Source: an uncultured Nioella sp.
Lineage (GTDB): Bacteria; Pseudomonadota; Alphaproteobacteria; Rhodobacterales; Rhodobacteraceae
DNA length: 64,000 nt
Assembly: GCA_947498125.1 (NCBI GenBank)
Contig: CANMJH010000001.1
Coordinates: 1,302,001 to 1,366,000, forward strand
Direction of reading: 5' to 3'
Shown: one piece after another, positions 61,296 through 64,000 of the stretch
Position numbering within the stretch: position 1 is the stretch's first letter
Layout of the letters: each line of letters starts with the position of its first letter
The notes under the pieces: generated by a model
Seen by the model: only the letters and a program-made list of their open reading frames with translations
Database searches by the model: none
What the model was told of the DNA's origin: nothing
Position numbers and translations under genes: made by a program

Positions 61296-62531
61296 TCACA
61301 GTAAAATTGAGGGGTCACTGCCCATATCAAGCTCTGGGTAGATGTGGGATTCAAGTGCCGAGCGCTCAATCCCAAAAAGCCCCCGCATGGCCCAAGCGGC
61401 ATAGGCCCGCACATCACGTGTGGGCATGAGATCACGCCGGTCAAAAAGGTCAGCCTCATCCAAACCTGGCCAATCGCCATAGACCCGGCCACCGCGCACT
61501 GCACCCCCGGCAAGAAGCATCGCCCCGCCCGTCCCGTGATCCGTCCCCTGGCTACCGTTTTGGTGAACTGTCCGGCCAAACTCGGTCATGGCAAGAACGG
61601 TCGTTTGCGACCAAGCCGGTCCCAGCCCGTCACGCAGCCTTAAAATTGCCGTTGCCAAAGTCCGCAACGGCCTTTGCAATCCGCCGATTTGGCTGCGATG
61701 CGTATCCCAGCCGCCAATAGAAAAACTCGCAATCCGCGCATCTGCGCGAAGCCGCTCGGCGGCAAAGGACGCAAGGGACTGAACCGAATTCGACTGATTA
61801 CTTTGATCAATCATCTCTTGCATCATTTCCGCCATCTCACCATCTGCCATCTCTTCGCTGCCGAAGTCGCCATAGAGTAGGCTTGAGTAAAATTCAGCGT
61901 TTTGGAACGCATCATCAAAGAGAGGATCGTTGCGATAGAGATAGCCCAAAAGGTCAGAGGTGGCATCTGAAAGCGCAAGGCGCGCAGATGGCGACCAACT
62001 GACAGAGGCCGCAGCGCCGCGCAAAATCAACGCCTCTTCGCGGCCTACCGCAAGCGCGGTTTCACGACGTGCATTAGGCATATTTTGCAGCAGTCGGTTT
62101 AACCAACCGTCCGTATGCGCCTGCCCTTCAGTCCCATCCGGAGTTCCCGCCTCCAACAGGTCTTGCCCGTCAAAATGGCTGCGTTTATTTCTGTAAGGTG
62201 TTGAAACCGCTTGTACAAAACCAAGATCACCCGCCTGCCAGAGAGGCATGAGGGGCTCAAGGGCGCGGTGCATCGAAAAAAAGCCATCGAGATCGTGATT
62301 ACCTTCCTCCGGGCCCAACTGAAAATCCGGGCGCGCCAGCCTAAAGGCCGGATCACCCATCGGCTGAACAACATCAAGCCCATCCATCGCGCCCCGCAGA
62401 ATAATAACGACCAGGCGATTGTCCGACGGCATCGACGCGAAACTAACCGGGGTCAAAAGCGGGCTGGCCGCAGCCGAACACCCCAAGGCGGCGGATCGCA
62501 AAATCAAGTCGCGGCGCGTAAGGCGTGCCAT
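61296..62531 (-). CDS. DUF1501-family secreted protein (Tat signal)
   Basis: A 411-residue protein with a Tat-type signal (LTRRDLILRSAALGCSAAAS). The mature part has VVIILRGAMDGLDVVQPMGD, STPYRNKRSHFDGQD and TEFGRTVHQNGSQGTDHGTGG, which resemble the alkaline-phosphatase-like metal site residues of DUF1501. These proteins are exported with DUF1800 partners; their role is not known. The start at 62531 has AAGGAG 8 nt upstream. It starts 4 nt after the DUF1800 gene ends. Confidence 0.9.
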   Translation of the reverse strand: MARLTRRDLILRSAALGCSAAASPLLTPVSFASMPSDNRLVVIILRGAMDGLDVVQPMGDPAFRLARPDFQLGPEEGNHDLDGFFSMHRALEPLMPLWQAGDLGFVQAVSTPYRNKRSHFDGQDLLEAGTPDGTEGQAHTDGWLNRLLQNMPNARRETALAVGREEALILRGAAASVSWSPSARLALSDATSDLLGYLYRNDPLFDDAFQNAEFYSSLLYGDFGSEEMADGEMAEMMQEMIDQSNQSNSVQSLASFAAERLRADARIASFSIGGWDTHRSQIGGLQRPLRTLATAILRLRDGLGPAWSQTTVLAMTEFGRTVHQNGSQGTDHGTGGAMLLAGGAVRGGRVYGDWPGLDEADLFDRRDLMPTRDVRAYAAWAMRGLFGIERSALESHIYPELDMGSDPSILL

Positions 62532-62535
62532 GGCG

Positions 62536-63897
62536 TCAGCTCCTTTGAAAATCGGGCGAGGAAAGAACAAGCCCAATTCCGGCCTCACGCGTTTCGGCGC
62601 GCGCAACAGACCAGATTAAATCGTCGCTGGCCGCATCGCCAAGCGCCGTATCGACAAACTGCCGGGGGTCTGGCAACGATCTGACAATCTGGGAAGGCAT
62701 TGTCATTGCCCAACCGATCCGCGCCGCCAATGATTGTGAACGGATCCACTCTTGGTCATCGTCGAAATACCCGTCCGGACCCTGAGCGCCCTGCCAGCTT
62801 TGTCCCATTGCCGCCATTGGGCGTTGAACAACACGCCCAATCACGCCTAGGGGCGCACGCGAAACCTCTTCTGGGTCAAGGCCCAGGGCGCGGGTCGCTG
62901 ATGCCAAAAAATGAAACGGGCGTTTTACCTTGCTGAATGGCATCTGCCACGCCTCTGGGCGATCCAACAAAGCCGCCATCACAGCGGATAAGTCGCCGCC
63001 ACTTTCAAGATATGCTGACGTCATAGCGTCAACGGCGCCGCTATTTTCGACATCTGTCAGAAAATAATCGGCCAATTTCCAGCTAATATGGCGGCCCGTT
63101 TCCGGACGAAGAGCAAGATCACGAAGCACAGCACGCAGATCATCAAGCTCGGCAGGTTCATCGCCACCATAGCTGACACCCAAGACCTGTTCCGCGCCCG
63201 GTTCGGCGGTGGCTGCCCGAAAGACCATTTGCCAGTCTGTGTTGACGCTAAGACCGGTAAGAAGCTCTGCAAGTTGGCGGACATCACGTTGGTCGTAATT
63301 CGCGCCGACACCCAAACTGTGCAATTCCAACACTTCGCGGGCCAGATTTTCGTTCAAACTTGCCCCGCGACGCAACCCCACGGGGGAATTTGGTCCTATA
63401 GAGCGGTCTTGGTCGAGATATCTGATCATGATGGGGTTCAGGATCGCCGCCTCGAGCATATCAGCGAAATTCCCTGCGACATGCGGGCGGATCGCCATAT
63501 CGACATAGGCTGAGATACGGCCCAGCATCTGAACCCTATGGGGCACTGTCGTAAAATGGTCTGCCCAAAACCACGTCAAACGTTCGCGCAGCCCGTCTTC
63601 GGTCCAGATGGCTCGGGCCACACGCGTGCCTAGTTGCCGGGCAACCCTATTGCGAAACTCTCGCCGATAATTGGTAAAGCTGTTTTGGGCCGCATCGCTT
63701 TCGTGCCGTGCGCGGCGAAGCTCGTGCAGCCTGAGGGCATCAGCGACCCGCGTTTGCATCGTTTCCATTGGAAACTCGTCAGCCGCCAGATCCCGACCCT
63801 GCAGGCGACGCAGGATCTGGTCGGGATCTTCTGCTTGGGCCCTGACACCAAGGCCAGTTCCAAAACGTATCTGCGCGAGGGTTGAGCGACTGGTCAT
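62536..63897 (-). CDS. DUF1800-family protein, partner of DUF1501
   Basis: A 453-residue helical protein. Its features are RRARHESDAAQNSFTNYRRE, ERLTWFWADHFTTVPHRVQM, and NENLAREVLELHSLGVGANY (the AREVMELHTLG-like signature), with QSWQGAQGPDGYFDDDQEW near the end. DUF1800 genes occur beside DUF1501 genes across proteobacteria and planctomycetes; their function is not known. The ATG at 63897 is tentative, because no strong ribosome binding site is seen and the frame stays open to 63984. The last 103 nt of the window hold no other gene that I can support. Confidence 0.87.
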   Translation of the reverse strand: MTSRSTLAQIRFGTGLGVRAQAEDPDQILRRLQGRDLAADEFPMETMQTRVADALRLHELRRARHESDAAQNSFTNYRREFRNRVARQLGTRVARAIWTEDGLRERLTWFWADHFTTVPHRVQMLGRISAYVDMAIRPHVAGNFADMLEAAILNPIMIRYLDQDRSIGPNSPVGLRRGASLNENLAREVLELHSLGVGANYDQRDVRQLAELLTGLSVNTDWQMVFRAATAEPGAEQVLGVSYGGDEPAELDDLRAVLRDLALRPETGRHISWKLADYFLTDVENSGAVDAMTSAYLESGGDLSAVMAALLDRPEAWQMPFSKVKRPFHFLASATRALGLDPEEVSRAPLGVIGRVVQRPMAAMGQSWQGAQGPDGYFDDDQEWIRSQSLAARIGWAMTMPSQIVRSLPDPRQFVDTALGDAASDDLIWSVARAETREAGIGLVLSSPDFQRS

Positions 63898-64000
63898 TGC
63901 AAGAACATCATCCGGAAAGACGCGATGTCTTGTAGATAGTCGCTCTGGTGCGAATTTTCGAAGGTAAAATTGGCAGCCCGGCAAAGATGTGCCGAGCCGC

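Noticed and set aside
1-64000. tRNA, rRNA, CRISPR, insertion sequence or prophage
   Set aside because: I read the intergenic gaps and saw no cloverleaf, repeat-spacer array, transposase or phage gene. A dedicated scan would be needed to rule out small RNAs.

Overview
The window is a chromosomal segment of an alphaproteobacterium, almost certainly of the order Rhodobacterales (Roseobacter-type). The evidence is a nuo (complex I) cluster padded with the small DUF5333 and DUF5337-type genes typical of that order, a NuoE carrying a C-terminal helix-hairpin-helix extension, a tldD / ctaC-ctaB-ctaG-ctaE-surf1-thrC arrangement, DUF1467, DUF2269 and DUF2927 proteins, and moderately GC-rich codon usage. 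I see no tRNA, rRNA, CRISPR array, insertion sequence or prophage. The region looks like stable core genome with a few accessory insertions.

Layout. (1) 1-15455, minus strand: nuoA-B-C-D-E-F-G-H (nuoH is cut by the left edge), interleaved with at least twelve accessory genes: a sulfotransferase, a SAM methyltransferase, two stand-alone helix-hairpin-helix proteins related to the NuoE tail, small membrane proteins and periplasmic proteins. nuoA starts with TTG behind a strong ribosome binding site. A strong terminator-like hairpin lies inside the cluster, just before nuoG. (2) 15594-24984, mostly minus: a complete leucine/isovalerate (liu) pathway, liuA, liuB, liuD, liuE and liuC. It also holds a pair of LprI-like secreted proteins, an ASCH-domain gene, a glutathione S-transferase and an oppositely oriented methyltransferase. 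A promoter with an adjoining inverted-repeat operator precedes liuA. (3) 25139-31668: a DegT-type aminotransferase and a phosphoglycolate-phosphatase-like gene (minus), then glmU-glmS-GNAT-alkD (plus), supplying UDP-GlcNAc. (4) 31669-36684: a structured 350-nt stretch ahead of lysC, then ptsP (nitrogen PTS enzyme I), a small secreted protein and a GNAT. (5) 36745-42093, plus: flavin reductase-like, mtnP, a TTG-started SDR-DoxX fusion, DUF2269, LysE-type exporter, DUF2927 and apt; mtnP and apt both serve adenine salvage. (6) 42234-51326, minus: cytochrome c oxidase genes ctaC, ctaB, coxF-like, ctaG, ctaE and surf1, running into thrC, an M16 peptidase, a GNAT and a GlcD-type flavoprotein with many overlapping stop/start codons. 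(7) 51489-60262: tldD, a membrane protein, an orphan YrhB/Imm35-like protein, dprA, topA, nitroreductase, EI24/CysZ-like, DUF1467 and methylmalonyl-CoA epimerase. (8) 60420-63897: a response regulator facing a DUF1800-DUF1501 pair.

Together the genes describe an aerobic respiring heterotroph: NADH dehydrogenase and aa3-type oxidase assembly, branched-chain amino acid catabolism, cell-wall precursor supply and DNA uptake/topology functions. Two matches to the alphaproteobacterial CtrA box (TTAA-N7-TTAA) lie upstream of apt and dprA. The items that most deserve follow-up are the triplicated helix-hairpin-helix module inside the nuo cluster, the terminator before nuoG, the liuA operator and the orphan YrhB-L7/L12-like fusion. 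Nothing here amounts on its own to a clearly new multigene defence or mobile system.
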